Shown here: one piece after another, positions 43,053-51,426 of the stretch
Position numbering within the stretch: position 1 is the first letter of the stretch
Layout: each line of letters starts with the position of its first letter
Assembly: GCF_011753055.1 (NCBI RefSeq)
Contig: NZ_VWWJ01000022.1
Coordinates: forward strand, 62,001 to 126,000
Source: Burkholderia sp. Ax-1719
GTDB lineage: Bacteria > Pseudomonadota > Gammaproteobacteria > Burkholderiales > Burkholderiaceae
Direction: 5' to 3'
DNA length: 64,000 nucleotides
Notes under the pieces: generated by a model
What the model was told of the DNA's origin: nothing
What the model saw: the letters and a program-made list of their open reading frames with translations, nothing else
The model's database searches: none
Made by a program: the position numbers and the translations under genes

Positions 43053-46000
43053 CCCCGGCAGACGACATGATCGCCGATGTGCTGGAGCCGCTGCGCTTTC
43101 CGCTTTATGGCAGCCGCCTGATCGAAGCGAGCGCGGGCACTGGCAAGACCTTTACGATCGCCATGCTCTACGTGCGGCTCGTGCTTGGCCATCACGGCGC
43201 TAGCGAGCCGCACGACGGCTATGACGAGGATGGCGAAGCGGCAGTCGAGCAGGGCGGCATGCGCCCGCTCACGCCGCCTGAAATTCTCGTCGTGACCTTT
43301 ACGGACGCCGCGACCAAAGAACTGCGCGAGCGCATTCGCGCACGTTTGATCGAAGCTGCCGATTATTTCCGCGCGCTGCCCGACGAAGTGCCGTTTCGCG
43401 CGCCGGGCGTGGATCTTCTGCATGATCTACGCGAAGCCTACGCGCCCGAACAATGGTCTGGTTGCGCGCGACGCCTGCAACTGGCGGCCGAGTGGATGGA
43501 CGAGGCTGCGGTGTCGACCATTCACGGCTGGTGCAATCGCATGCTCAGTGAGCATGCATTCGATAGCGACAGTCTCTTCTCGCAGACGCTGGAAACCGAC
43601 CAGACCGAACTGCGCGCCGAAGTCGTGCGCGATTACTGGCGCACGTTCATGGCGCCGCTCGACGCACAGGGCGCGGGCGAAGTGCGCGCGTGGTTCGCGA
43701 GTCCCGATGCGCTGCACAAGGCGATCAAGGCCCTTCTCCCGTACGCCGAACAACTGCCCGACGCCGGCGCGCCCGCCGCGACTTTACTCGAAGCGCGCAC
43801 GCAGGCGCATGAAGAACTCGAAGCGCTGAAAGCGCCGTGGCGCGAGGGTATCGATGAAGCGCAAGGCTTGATCGAGGCGGCGCGTGAAAAGAAGCTGTTT
43901 GACGCCAAAAAACTGAATACGCGCAATTGCGAAAACTGGTTCACAAAGCTGCGCGAATGGGCCAACGATCCGCAAAGCGCGCATCCCGGCTTTAAGGACG
44001 ACGCTGCGGTGTGGACGCGTCTGACACCGGATGGTCTCGCGGAAATATGGAAGGAAGGCAAGCCGCCTTCGCACCCGTGTTTTACGGCGATGGAAACCTT
44101 GCTGGATTCGCTGGGCGCGAAGCCCGAAGCAAAGCTGCCTGTTCTGTGTCACGCGGCGCGCTGGGTCGCGCGGCGTTTCGAGGAAGAAGAGGCTCGCCGC
44201 TCGCAGATGGGCTTCGACGATCTGCTTACGCGCTTACTCGCCGCGCTGAAAAAGCCGAACGGTACGCGCCTAGCCGAGATCATACGCAAGCAGTATCCGG
44301 TCGCCTTGATCGACGAGTTCCAGGACACGGACCCGGTGCAGTATCAGATATTCGATTCGGTCTATGCGATCGAGTCGAACAACATTGAGACGGCAATCGT
44401 CTTGATCGGCGATCCGAAGCAGGCGATCTATGCGTTTCGCGGCGCGGATATCTACACCTATCTGCGCGCGCGTCGCGCCTGCGAGGGGCGGCTCTACACG
44501 CTCAAGAAGAATTTCCGCTCGACGCGCGCGATGGTCGATGCGGTCAATCGCTGTTTCGAGGCGGCGGAAATACGCCCTGAAGGCAGCGGCGCATTCCTGT
44601 TTCGCGGCGGACAAGGCGAGGCAAACGCGTTGCCGTTCGTTGCCGCCGACGCGAATGGCCGTCCCGATGAGCTTGTCGCAAACGGCAAGCCACTGGCGGC
44701 GCTGAACGTGTGGTGGCTGCCGGGCGCGGACGACGGCAAGGCCATGAGCAAAAGCGCGTATTTTGCGAGCATGGCGGCAAGCTGCGCGACGGAGATGGTG
44801 CGTCTGCTCAATCTGGGCCAGATGGGCGCGGCCGGCTTCGAAGGCGAAAATGGCATGAAGCCGTTGCGGCCCGCGCATATGGCGGTGCTCGTCAACAACC
44901 GTGACGAAGCGCGGGCGATTCGCGAAGCGCTGGCCGTGCGTGGCGTACGCAGCGTATATCTCTCGGATCGCGATTCGGTGTATCGCACGCCTCAGGCGGA
45001 AGAGTTGCGTTACTGGCTGGGGGCATGCGCCGAGCCAGACGATGGCCGGCTCGTGCGCAGCGCCCTTGCGACGGCGTCGCTGGGGTTGAGCTGGAGCGAA
45101 CTGGACGCGCTCGGCCGCGATGAAATTGCCTGGGAAGCGCGCGTGCTGCAATTCCGCGGCTATCGCGAAGTCTGGCGCAAGAAGGGCGTGCTGCCGATGC
45201 TGCGCCGCTTGCTCAACGATTTTCACGTGTCGCAGCGCTTGCTGGGCGAACACGCGGCGGCGGGTCTGAACGGCGAGCGTGCGCTGACGAATCTGCTACA
45301 TCTGGCCGAATTGCTGCAACAGGCGAGCACACAGCTTGACGGCGAGCATGCATTGATCCGCTATCTCGATGAGCAGCGCGAGGACGAAAGCGCGGGCGGC
45401 GGAGGCGATGCGCGTCAGTTGCGTCTGGAAAGCGATGCGGGACTTGTGCAGGTAGTGACGATCCACAAATCGAAGGGCCTGGAATATCCGCTGGTTTTCC
45501 TGCCGTTTGCATGTGCGCATCGGGCAGTGAAGGCCGACGACGTACCGTTCAAATGGCACGATCAGGATGGCGAACTAAAGGTTACGCTGGAACCCGAGCC
45601 TGCCGTATTGACACAGGCCGATCGTGAGCGTCTGGGCGAAGACCTGCGCAAACTCTATGTGGCGCTGACGCGCGCATGCTACGCGACATGGATTGGCTAT
45701 GCGCCAGTGCAGAACGTGGAAGGGAGCGCGTTCGGCTATCTGGTGGGTGGCGGCGCGGCGTTGCCGGCTGAACAGACCGACACGTTGCTCGAAGCGCTGC
45801 GCGGGCCGTGCCACGATATTGCTATGGCGACGGCGCCTGTGGCCGGCAACGAAGTCTTTGCGACGCAAGGTCCGAGCGCAGCTCGCGGAAAGGCTCGCTC
45901 TTTTCCACGTCGCACACGCACGCCGTGGTGGATCGCGAGCTATTCGAGCCTCAAGACGGTGGAGGGTGCGCACGACGCGTATGCGACAAAGCTCGAAGAC

Positions 46001-46885
46001 GAGGAGCGCGCCGCGCCCGACACGCGCGGCGAAGACGTATTCCTCGAACTGCTGGGCGCAAGTGCGCCACAAGACGACGAGTTCGACGCCAACGCACTCG
46101 CGCCCGCGGGTGCGCCGATGCATGGTTTCGAGCGCGGCGCCGACGCAGGCAGTTTTCTGCACGAATTGATGGAGTGGGTGGCGAACGAAGGCTTCGCGGA
46201 GATCGCTGACGAATCCGCACATGTGCGTTTGCGCGACATGATCGCGCGGCGCTGCAGCGTGCGCGGCTGGGACCGATGGATCGACACGCTGACACAGTGG
46301 ATGCTGTCCTTCATTAACACACCGCTGAAACTGCCTGATTTCGAGGGCGAACCGGTCTCGCCGTTTTCGCTGGCGTCGCTCAAAAAATCGGCCTATATGG
46401 CGGAAATGGAATTCTGGGTGGCCGCGCATCGCGTGGATACGCTTGAACTCGATGCGCTTGTTACGTCGCTGACGCTCGACGGGGCCGATCGCCCGCTGCT
46501 GGATTCAGCCCGTCTGAACGGCATGCTCAAGGGTTTTATCGACCTTGTTTTCGAGCATGAGGGCCGCTATTACGTGGCCGACTATAAATCGAACTGGCTT
46601 GGCCCGGACGACGCTTCCTACACCGTGGAGAAAATGCGCTCGCAGATCCTGCATTCGCGTTACGAGCTGCAATATGCGCTCTATCTGTTCGCGCTGCATC
46701 GCTTGCTGAAGTCGCGCTTGCCCGACTATGACTACGACCGGCATATTGGTGGCGCGGTCTATATGTTCCTGCGAGGTGGGAATTCACCGAGTCAGGGAAT
46801 GCACTGTGAACGGCCGCCTCGCGAGTTGATCGAAAGCCTAGATGCGCTGTTCTCGCATCACGGCACGCTGGAGGGCGCAGTATGA
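43049..46885 (+). CDS. recB: Exodeoxyribonuclease V subunit beta (RecB)
   Basis: The 1278-residue helicase-nuclease has Walker A E-A-S-A-G-T-G-K-T and the UvrD-type motif V-A-L-I-D-E-F-Q-D-T-D-P. Later helicase motifs follow (V-V-T-I-H-K-S-K-G-L-E-Y-P). The C-terminal nuclease domain has L-K-G-F-I-D-L-V-F and the D-Y-K-S-N motif that carries the catalytic Asp and Lys. It overlaps recC and recD by four bases each (ATGA), so the three are translationally coupled. Confidence 0.95.
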   Translation: MTPADDMIADVLEPLRFPLYGSRLIEASAGTGKTFTIAMLYVRLVLGHHGASEPHDGYDEDGEAAVEQGGMRPLTPPEILVVTFTDAATKELRERIRARLIEAADYFRALPDEVPFRAPGVDLLHDLREAYAPEQWSGCARRLQLAAEWMDEAAVSTIHGWCNRMLSEHAFDSDSLFSQTLETDQTELRAEVVRDYWRTFMAPLDAQGAGEVRAWFASPDALHKAIKALLPYAEQLPDAGAPAATLLEARTQAHEELEALKAPWREGIDEAQGLIEAAREKKLFDAKKLNTRNCENWFTKLREWANDPQSAHPGFKDDAAVWTRLTPDGLAEIWKEGKPPSHPCFTAMETLLDSLGAKPEAKLPVLCHAARWVARRFEEEEARRSQMGFDDLLTRLLAALKKPNGTRLAEIIRKQYPVALIDEFQDTDPVQYQIFDSVYAIESNNIETAIVLIGDPKQAIYAFRGADIYTYLRARRACEGRLYTLKKNFRSTRAMVDAVNRCFEAAEIRPEGSGAFLFRGGQGEANALPFVAADANGRPDELVANGKPLAALNVWWLPGADDGKAMSKSAYFASMAASCATEMVRLLNLGQMGAAGFEGENGMKPLRPAHMAVLVNNRDEARAIREALAVRGVRSVYLSDRDSVYRTPQAEELRYWLGACAEPDDGRLVRSALATASLGLSWSELDALGRDEIAWEARVLQFRGYREVWRKKGVLPMLRRLLNDFHVSQRLLGEHAAAGLNGERALTNLLHLAELLQQASTQLDGEHALIRYLDEQREDESAGGGGDARQLRLESDAGLVQVVTIHKSKGLEYPLVFLPFACAHRAVKADDVPFKWHDQDGELKVTLEPEPAVLTQADRERLGEDLRKLYVALTRACYATWIGYAPVQNVEGSAFGYLVGGGAALPAEQTDTLLEALRGPCHDIAMATAPVAGNEVFATQGPSAARGKARSFPRRTRTPWWIASYSSLKTVEGAHDAYATKLEDEERAAPDTRGEDVFLELLGASAPQDDEFDANALAPAGAPMHGFERGADAGSFLHELMEWVANEGFAEIADESAHVRLRDMIARRCSVRGWDRWIDTLTQWMLSFINTPLKLPDFEGEPVSPFSLASLKKSAYMAEMEFWVAAHRVDTLELDALVTSLTLDGADRPLLDSARLNGMLKGFIDLVFEHEGRYYVADYKSNWLGPDDASYTVEKMRSQILHSRYELQYALYLFALHRLLKSRLPDYDYDRHIGGAVYMFLRGGNSPSQGMHCERPPRELIESLDALFSHHGTLEGAV

Positions 46886-49119
46886 CGAAGCGACGCACGA
46901 CGACGACCGCGGGGCCGAAAGATAGCATCGGCGTGACGGGGGATCTGTTTGCGCAACTGGAAGCGCAAGACGAAGCTGTGGCGCTCGAACCAGTCCATGC
47001 GGTCGAAGCTCAAAAAACAGTTGTACGCGCAACGTCTCAGGAGTCGGCGGCACAGATGCTTGCCACCTTGGAGCGTTGGGTCGAACGGGGCTGGCTACGC
47101 GCGCTCGACGGTGCGTTTGCGCGTTTTCTGCTTGAGGAGACGCCACACGCGCCGCCGTTGCTCTTGCTTGCGGCGGCGCTGGCCAGCCATCAGTTAGGGC
47201 GCGGGCATGTGTGCCTCGATTTGCAGGCCACGCTGGAAGATCCGGCGTTTGCCTTGTCCTTGCCGCCCGACGGCCCGCAGGTGCTGACCGACGAGCCGCC
47301 TCAACCGCCAGCGGAAGTACTCGCGGGCGTGACGCTCGAAGACTGGTTCGCGGCGCTCGACTTTCCCGATCTGGTGAGCGCAGAGGAGGGCAACACGCCG
47401 CTGGTGCTGACCGGAACGCGCTGCTATCTGCGCCGTTACTGGCAATACGAACAGGACGTGCGTGCAGGCATCGAGGCGCGTCTGGCGCAGCGTGCGCGCA
47501 TCGAGGCGGAGTTGCCCGCCGAAGCGGCGCGCGTGGCGCTCGATGCACTGTTTGCGCCGCGGGAAACCGCGAATCCCAATCCCGCTAACCAGACCAGGCG
47601 CGCGGACTGGCAAAAGCTCGCCTGTGCGCTCGCGGCACGCAGCGCCTTTAGCATCATCACGGGCGGACCTGGCACAGGTAAGACCACCACTGTGGTGAAG
47701 TTGTTGGCACTCCTGCAAACTTTGGCGCTTGGCGGCAAGGTGTCGGCGCGGCCTTTGCGAATCCGTCTTGCTGCTCCAACGGGGAAGGCGGCGGCGCGCC
47801 TGAACGAATCGATCGCGGGTGCGGTCGCGCGTTTGCCGTTCGATGCTCTTGCGCAAGGCGTGGACGCGCAGGCGTTGCGTAACGCGATTCCCACGGCTGT
47901 GACTACGCTCCATCGGGTGCTCGGCACGCGCCCTGGCAGCCGGCGTTTTCGTCATGATGCGGCCAATCCGCTGCCCGTCGATGTGCTGGTGATCGACGAA
48001 GCCTCGATGGTCGATCTGGAAATGATGGCGGCGGTGCTCGATGCCTTGCCGCCCACGGCGCGTCTGATCCTGCTTGGCGACAAGGACCAGTTGGCGTCGG
48101 TGGAGGCGGGCGCGGTGCTGGGCGAGCTTTGCGATCGCGCACGCGAAGGCCACTACACCGAGGCAACGCGCGCGTGGCTGGAGGCCGCGACGGGCGAGCG
48201 CATCGACGCCGCGATGCTCGACGCGCATGGCACGCCGCTCGATCAAGCCGTGGCGATGCTGCGCCAGAGCCATCGTTTCGCATCGGAAAGCGGCATCGGC
48301 GCACTTGCCGAACTGGTGAATACCGGTGACGCCACGGGCGTGGCGAAGATCTGGCGGCACGGCTACGCGGATCTCGCGCGCCTCATTTGCCCCGCGCACG
48401 ACGACGCATCGCTGCGCGCGCTGATCGTCGACGGAAACGTGGGCGAAACGCACGAGGCACAGCGCCGCGGTTACCGCCACTATCTGGAAACGATGCGTAG
48501 CACGCGTCCCGAGCCCGGTGCAGCGCCCGAACAACTCGTCGAGTGGGCGGCGGATGTCCTCAAGGCGCATACGGAGTTTCAATTGCTCTGCGCCTTGCGG
48601 CGCGGCACGTGGGGCGTGGAAGGACTGAACAGGCGCGTGGCGCGGCTGCTGCAGGAAGAAGGCCTGATCGAGCCGCTGGGCGACTGGTATGCGGGGCGAC
48701 CCGTGCTGGTCACGCATAACGACTACGAACTGGGCCTGATGAACGGCGATATCGGCATTGCGCTCGATTTGCCGGTTGAGGCTGGGATGCCGCCGGTGCT
48801 GCGTGTGGCGTTTCCTTCGGGAGACGGTACGGGCGGCGTGAAGTGGGTGTCGCCTAGCCGCTTGCAAGGTGTGGAGACCGTGTTTGCGCTAACGGTGCAC
48901 AAATCGCAGGGCTCAGAATTCACACACGCGGCGCTCGTGCTGCCGGACACCTACAGCCCTATATTGACGCGCGAACTCGTTTATACGGGCATCACGCGCG
49001 CGCGGGCTTTCCTGACGCTGGCCGTGCCGGAAGGACGCTCGGTGCTCGACCGCGCGGTGGTCGCCAAGGTGCAACGTGCGAGCGGTTTGATGGCGGGTCT
49101 TGCCCGCGACGCACAGTGA
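46882..49119 (+). CDS. recD: Exodeoxyribonuclease V subunit alpha (RecD)
   Basis: The 745-residue SF1B helicase has Walker A I-T-G-G-P-G-T-G-K-T-T-T, Walker B V-L-V-I-D-E-A-S-M-V-D, and T-V-H-K-S-Q-G-S-E-F. It is longer than E. coli RecD: roughly 45 extra polar N-terminal residues and an insert around 415-470. The ATG overlaps the recB stop (ATGA). After it lies 114 bp with no gene. Confidence 0.94.
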   Translation: MTKRRTTTTAGPKDSIGVTGDLFAQLEAQDEAVALEPVHAVEAQKTVVRATSQESAAQMLATLERWVERGWLRALDGAFARFLLEETPHAPPLLLLAAALASHQLGRGHVCLDLQATLEDPAFALSLPPDGPQVLTDEPPQPPAEVLAGVTLEDWFAALDFPDLVSAEEGNTPLVLTGTRCYLRRYWQYEQDVRAGIEARLAQRARIEAELPAEAARVALDALFAPRETANPNPANQTRRADWQKLACALAARSAFSIITGGPGTGKTTTVVKLLALLQTLALGGKVSARPLRIRLAAPTGKAAARLNESIAGAVARLPFDALAQGVDAQALRNAIPTAVTTLHRVLGTRPGSRRFRHDAANPLPVDVLVIDEASMVDLEMMAAVLDALPPTARLILLGDKDQLASVEAGAVLGELCDRAREGHYTEATRAWLEAATGERIDAAMLDAHGTPLDQAVAMLRQSHRFASESGIGALAELVNTGDATGVAKIWRHGYADLARLICPAHDDASLRALIVDGNVGETHEAQRRGYRHYLETMRSTRPEPGAAPEQLVEWAADVLKAHTEFQLLCALRRGTWGVEGLNRRVARLLQEEGLIEPLGDWYAGRPVLVTHNDYELGLMNGDIGIALDLPVEAGMPPVLRVAFPSGDGTGGVKWVSPSRLQGVETVFALTVHKSQGSEFTHAALVLPDTYSPILTRELVYTGITRARAFLTLAVPEGRSVLDRAVVAKVQRASGLMAGLARDAQ

Positions 49120-49233
49120 ACGGACCGCAGTTTCCGATCCGATATAGAGAAAACGCGTCGGGTGCCGGGTCGGGCCCTGACCTGGCCCGCTCCGTCACCA
49201 TCCGACGCGTTTGATCCTGTTTCCGCTGCGTCC

Positions 49234-49659
49234 TTAGACGATCGTCAGCGTCACGTCGATGTTGTTGCGCGTGGCGTTCGAGTACGGGCAGACGATGTGT
49301 GCCGCGTCGACCAGCTTTTGAGCGGCAGCGCGGTCCAGGCCCGGCAGCGAGATGCGCAGTTCGACCTGGATGCCGAAGCCGTTGGGGATCTGGCCGATGC
49401 CCACGTGGCCGTTGACCGAAACGTCAGCCGGGATCGCGATCTTGTCGCGCGCCGCCACGAACTTCATCGCGCCGATGAAGCAGGCGCTGTAGCCCGCTGC
49501 AAACAGCTGTTCCGGGTTCGTGCCGTCGCCGCCTGCGCCGCCCAGTTCGCGCGGCGTGGTGAGCTTGAGGTCCAGGTTGCTGGCGGGCACCACGGCGCGG
49601 CCGTCGCGGCCTCCGGTTGCGGTGGCTTCGGCGGTGTAGAGGACTTTTTCGATCGACAT
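49234..49659 (-). CDS. ohr: Organic hydroperoxide resistance peroxidase (Ohr/OsmC family)
   Basis: The 141-residue thiol peroxidase has the two reactive cysteines C60 (A-G-Y-S-A-C-F-I-G) and C124 (A-H-I-V-C-P-Y-S-N), plus the family arginine near residues 18-21. It reduces organic hydroperoxides. The ATG at 49659 has GGAGAAACC upstream. Ohr genes are usually controlled by the MarR-type OhrR; here the neighbour is a TetR regulator whose operator-like sites lie upstream of this gene. Confidence 0.96.
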   Translation of the reverse strand: MSIEKVLYTAEATATGGRDGRAVVPASNLDLKLTTPRELGGAGGDGTNPEQLFAAGYSACFIGAMKFVAARDKIAIPADVSVNGHVGIGQIPNGFGIQVELRISLPGLDRAAAQKLVDAAHIVCPYSNATRNNIDVTLTIV

Positions 49660-49833
49660 GGTGGTTTCTCCAGTGTGGGCAATGTTGCCAGGAAACTGCG
49701 GTGATAAATCGTTAGTCATCCAGACCGATAGCGGTCTTCGCGACAGGTGCTTGACTGCGTAACTTCGACGATAGCGTTCGATCGTGGCGTCTGCGTGATT
49801 GTGATCGGATCACCATCGTCTTGCTTCAAATAC

Positions 49834-49853
49834 TATCTATCACTAGATAGATA
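49834..49853. promoter_or_regulatory. TetR-type operator copy 1 upstream of ohr
   Basis: This is a perfect palindrome TATCTATC-ACTA-GATAGATA. Its 16-bp core TCTATCACTAGATAGA matches in length and ends the core at 50579-50594 in the tetR promoter. On the minus strand it is followed by TAGTAT, a plausible -10 box. Confidence 0.75.
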
Positions 49854-49912
49854 TAGGGCGACGACATCAGCATACATTAGTCTCTGTCTGACTTCGCGTC
49901 CCTTAACAAGGC

Positions 49913-49932
49913 TATCTATCAGAAGATAGATA
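49913..49932. promoter_or_regulatory. TetR-type operator copy 2 upstream of ohr
   Basis: This is a perfect palindrome TATCTATC-AGAA-GATAGATA, core TCTATCAGAAGATAGA. It shares all arm positions with copy 1 and lies just past the tetR terminator. Confidence 0.75.
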
Positions 49933-49943
49933 AACCGTTCTGC

Positions 49944-49964
49944 AAAAAGGCGGTGAACCGCCTT
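49944..49964 (-). terminator. Rho-independent terminator of the tetR gene
   Basis: On the minus strand the stem AAGGCGG/CCGCCTT encloses loop TTCA and runs into TTTTT (A's at 49944-49948 on the plus strand). It lies 35 bp after the tetR stop and separates tetR from ohr. Confidence 0.85.
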
Positions 49965-49998
49965 CCTTGAATCTTTTACGCCAGTCGCCCTGCAATGC

Positions 49999-50565
49999 TC
50001 AGGGGGCGACTTTCCACATGGCCTCGACGTCTTCCAGACGCGTCTTCGTGTGAAACAGCCGGCTTGCCAGCACACTGCCTTGCAACGCGGCGAACAGTGT
50101 ACGCGCCGCGCTTTCCGGCTTGCCGCGCGCCACCAGCGTGCCTTCCTTGACACCTTGGGCCAGCACCTTTGCCAGCCACGCCTCGTTGGTGCGAAAGAAC
50201 GCCTGCACAGCTTCGCGCACGGCTTCCGGCAGCGTCTCGATGTCGGCGGCCAGCATGCCGCACAGACAGATCTGATTGCCGTCACCCAGCGTCTTGCCGA
50301 AGAAGCGCGTGTACATCGCGAGCTTCTGGTCGGCCGGCAACGCCGGATCGACCGCTTGCAGCGCCTGCATGACTTCCTCGCTGTACTGCTTCACCGCCTC
50401 CAGCACCAGATCGTCTTTCGACGGGAAGTAGTAGTGGATGCTCGACGTCTTCACGCCCACGAGTTCAGACAGATCGCGATAGCTAAACCCGTTGTACCCC
50501 CGCAGCATCATCAACGTGATGGCGTGGTCGAGAACCTGTTCGCGTACTGTCAACTTCGTGTTCAT
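49999..50565 (-). CDS. TetR/AcrR-family transcriptional regulator next to ohr
   Basis: The 188-residue regulator has an N-terminal helix-turn-helix: F-S-Y-R-D-L-S-E-L-V-G-V-K-T-S-S-I-H-Y-Y-F-P-S-K-D-D-L, which is the TetR HTH with its Y-Y/H-Y-F-P recognition helix. The C-terminal half is the ligand domain. The ATG at 50565 has no Shine-Dalgarno sequence; its promoter's -10 box ends eight bases before the ATG, so the message is likely leaderless or nearly so. It probably represses itself and ohr via matching palindromes. The inducing ligand is unknown; an electrophile or peroxide would suit its neighbour. Confidence 0.88.
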   Translation of the reverse strand: MNTKLTVREQVLDHAITLMMLRGYNGFSYRDLSELVGVKTSSIHYYFPSKDDLVLEAVKQYSEEVMQALQAVDPALPADQKLAMYTRFFGKTLGDGNQICLCGMLAADIETLPEAVREAVQAFFRTNEAWLAKVLAQGVKEGTLVARGKPESAARTLFAALQGSVLASRLFHTKTRLEDVEAMWKVAP

Positions 50566-50572
50566 GGGCTCT

Positions 50573-50601
50573 AATTTATCTACTGGAAGGTAGACTGTCA
50601 A
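50573..50601 (-). promoter_or_regulatory. Promoter of tetR with operator filling the -35/-10 spacer
   Basis: Read on the minus strand: TTGACA (50601-50596), a 17-bp spacer, TAAATT (50578-50573). The spacer contains the 16-bp dyad TCTACCTTCCAGTAGA (50594-50579), the third copy of the palindrome found upstream of ohr. Transcription would start close to 50566, one base before the start codon. Confidence 0.8.
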
Positions 50602-50648
50602 GCGCTGTCTGGAAATTTTTGTTTCGCGGCTGGGTTTCCTTTGGGAAA

Positions 50649-50669
50649 CGGGCGGCTGGATGCCGCCCG
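50649..50669 (-). terminator. Hairpin after lysE
   Basis: CGGGCGGC / GCCGCCCG pair with loop TGGAT, 20 bp beyond the lysE stop on the minus strand, followed by TTTCCC. A second small hairpin GTTTCC-TTTG-GGAAAC overlaps its distal flank. Confidence 0.6.
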
Positions 50670-50689
50670 GGACAAGAATTCAGACGGCT

Positions 50690-51325
50690 TCAGAGACCAC
50701 GATGGCCGGCGCTGACAATCAGGCGCAGGCCCAGCGCGGCGATCGCACCGGCGGCAACACGATCGATCCAGCGCTTCGCACGCAGATAGAGATCGCGCGG
50801 ACGCTGGCTCGAAAAGCTGAGCGCGACCACGGTGTACCAGCCCGTCTCGATCGCGAAAACCAGCGGCGGCAGGGCGAAATAACACCAGAGCGGCGGATGT
50901 TGCGGCAGCAAGGCCACGAAGATACTGCCGTAGGCCACGGCCGTTTTGGGATTGCTGAGTTGGGTCGTCAGGCCGGTCCAGAACGACTTGCCCGGATGCG
51001 CAGCCTGAGTTTCGCTCTTGCCCATCGACACCGGCTGGCCAGCGCCGCGCCAGATGCGCGAGGCGATGTAGAGCAAATAGACGCCGCCCGCAATCTTGAG
51101 CCCCGCATAGAGCCAGGCAACCGTGGCGAGCAAGGTATACAGCCCGGCGAGCGCGATGCCCGCAAAGCAGATCGCGCCGATACCCATGCCGAGCGCGGTC
51201 GCCACGCCATCGCGCCGCGACAGCCCAATCGAATTGCGCGCGACCATCACGAAGCTGGGTCCGGGACTCATCGCACCGAGCAAAACGGCGGCGAGGATGC
51301 TGACAACGGCGGTAGTGGGGGACAT
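50690..51325 (-). CDS. LysE/RhtB-family amino-acid exporter
   Basis: The 211-residue membrane protein has about six spans. The family signature G-A-M-S-P-G-P-S-F near the N-terminus and R-D-G-V-A-T-A-L-G-M-G-I-G are both present. It would export an amino acid or small metabolite; the substrate is unknown. A long inverted repeat precedes it (51365-51418). Confidence 0.92.
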   Translation of the reverse strand: MSPTTAVVSILAAVLLGAMSPGPSFVMVARNSIGLSRRDGVATALGMGIGAICFAGIALAGLYTLLATVAWLYAGLKIAGGVYLLYIASRIWRGAGQPVSMGKSETQAAHPGKSFWTGLTTQLSNPKTAVAYGSIFVALLPQHPPLWCYFALPPLVFAIETGWYTVVALSFSSQRPRDLYLRAKRWIDRVAAGAIAALGLRLIVSAGHRGL

Positions 51326-51364
51326 GGCGACCTTGGGTGGGCGGAAGGGGTCTTTAACAGTAGC

Positions 51365-51418
51365 ACGCGTTTCCGATACGGCATTAAACGCCTTTCAATT
51401 CTCTTATCGGAAACGCGT
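51365..51418. repeat. 14-bp perfect inverted repeat between the CecR-like gene and lysE
   Basis: ACGCGTTTCCGATA (51365-51378) and TATCGGAAACGCGT (51405-51418) are perfect inverted copies with a 26-base spacer. They fill most of the 101-bp gap, 40-93 bp upstream of lysE and just after the stop of the CecR-like gene. There is no T-run, so a two-half-site operator for lysE or an RNA hairpin is possible. Confidence 0.7.
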
Positions 51419-51426
51419 AGCTGCCT

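Larger units (their letters stand above)
49660..49998. promoter_or_regulatory. Intergenic control region between ohr and tetR with two matching palindromes
   Basis: The 339 bases hold no gene. They carry perfect 20-bp palindromes at 49834-49853 (arms TATCTATC/GATAGATA, spacer ACTA) and at 49913-49932 (same arms, spacer AGAA), centred 79 bp apart. On the minus strand each is followed directly by a -10-like hexamer, TAGTAT and TAGCCT. A third relative sits in the tetR promoter. The two sites lie between the tetR terminator and ohr, so they should govern ohr. Confidence 0.75.

Noticed and set aside
49129..49170. Partial likeness of GTTTCCGATCCGATATAG...AACGCG after recD to the 14-bp repeat arm near lysE.
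   Set aside because: Only short stretches agree and no inverted partner is present, so it is probably chance.
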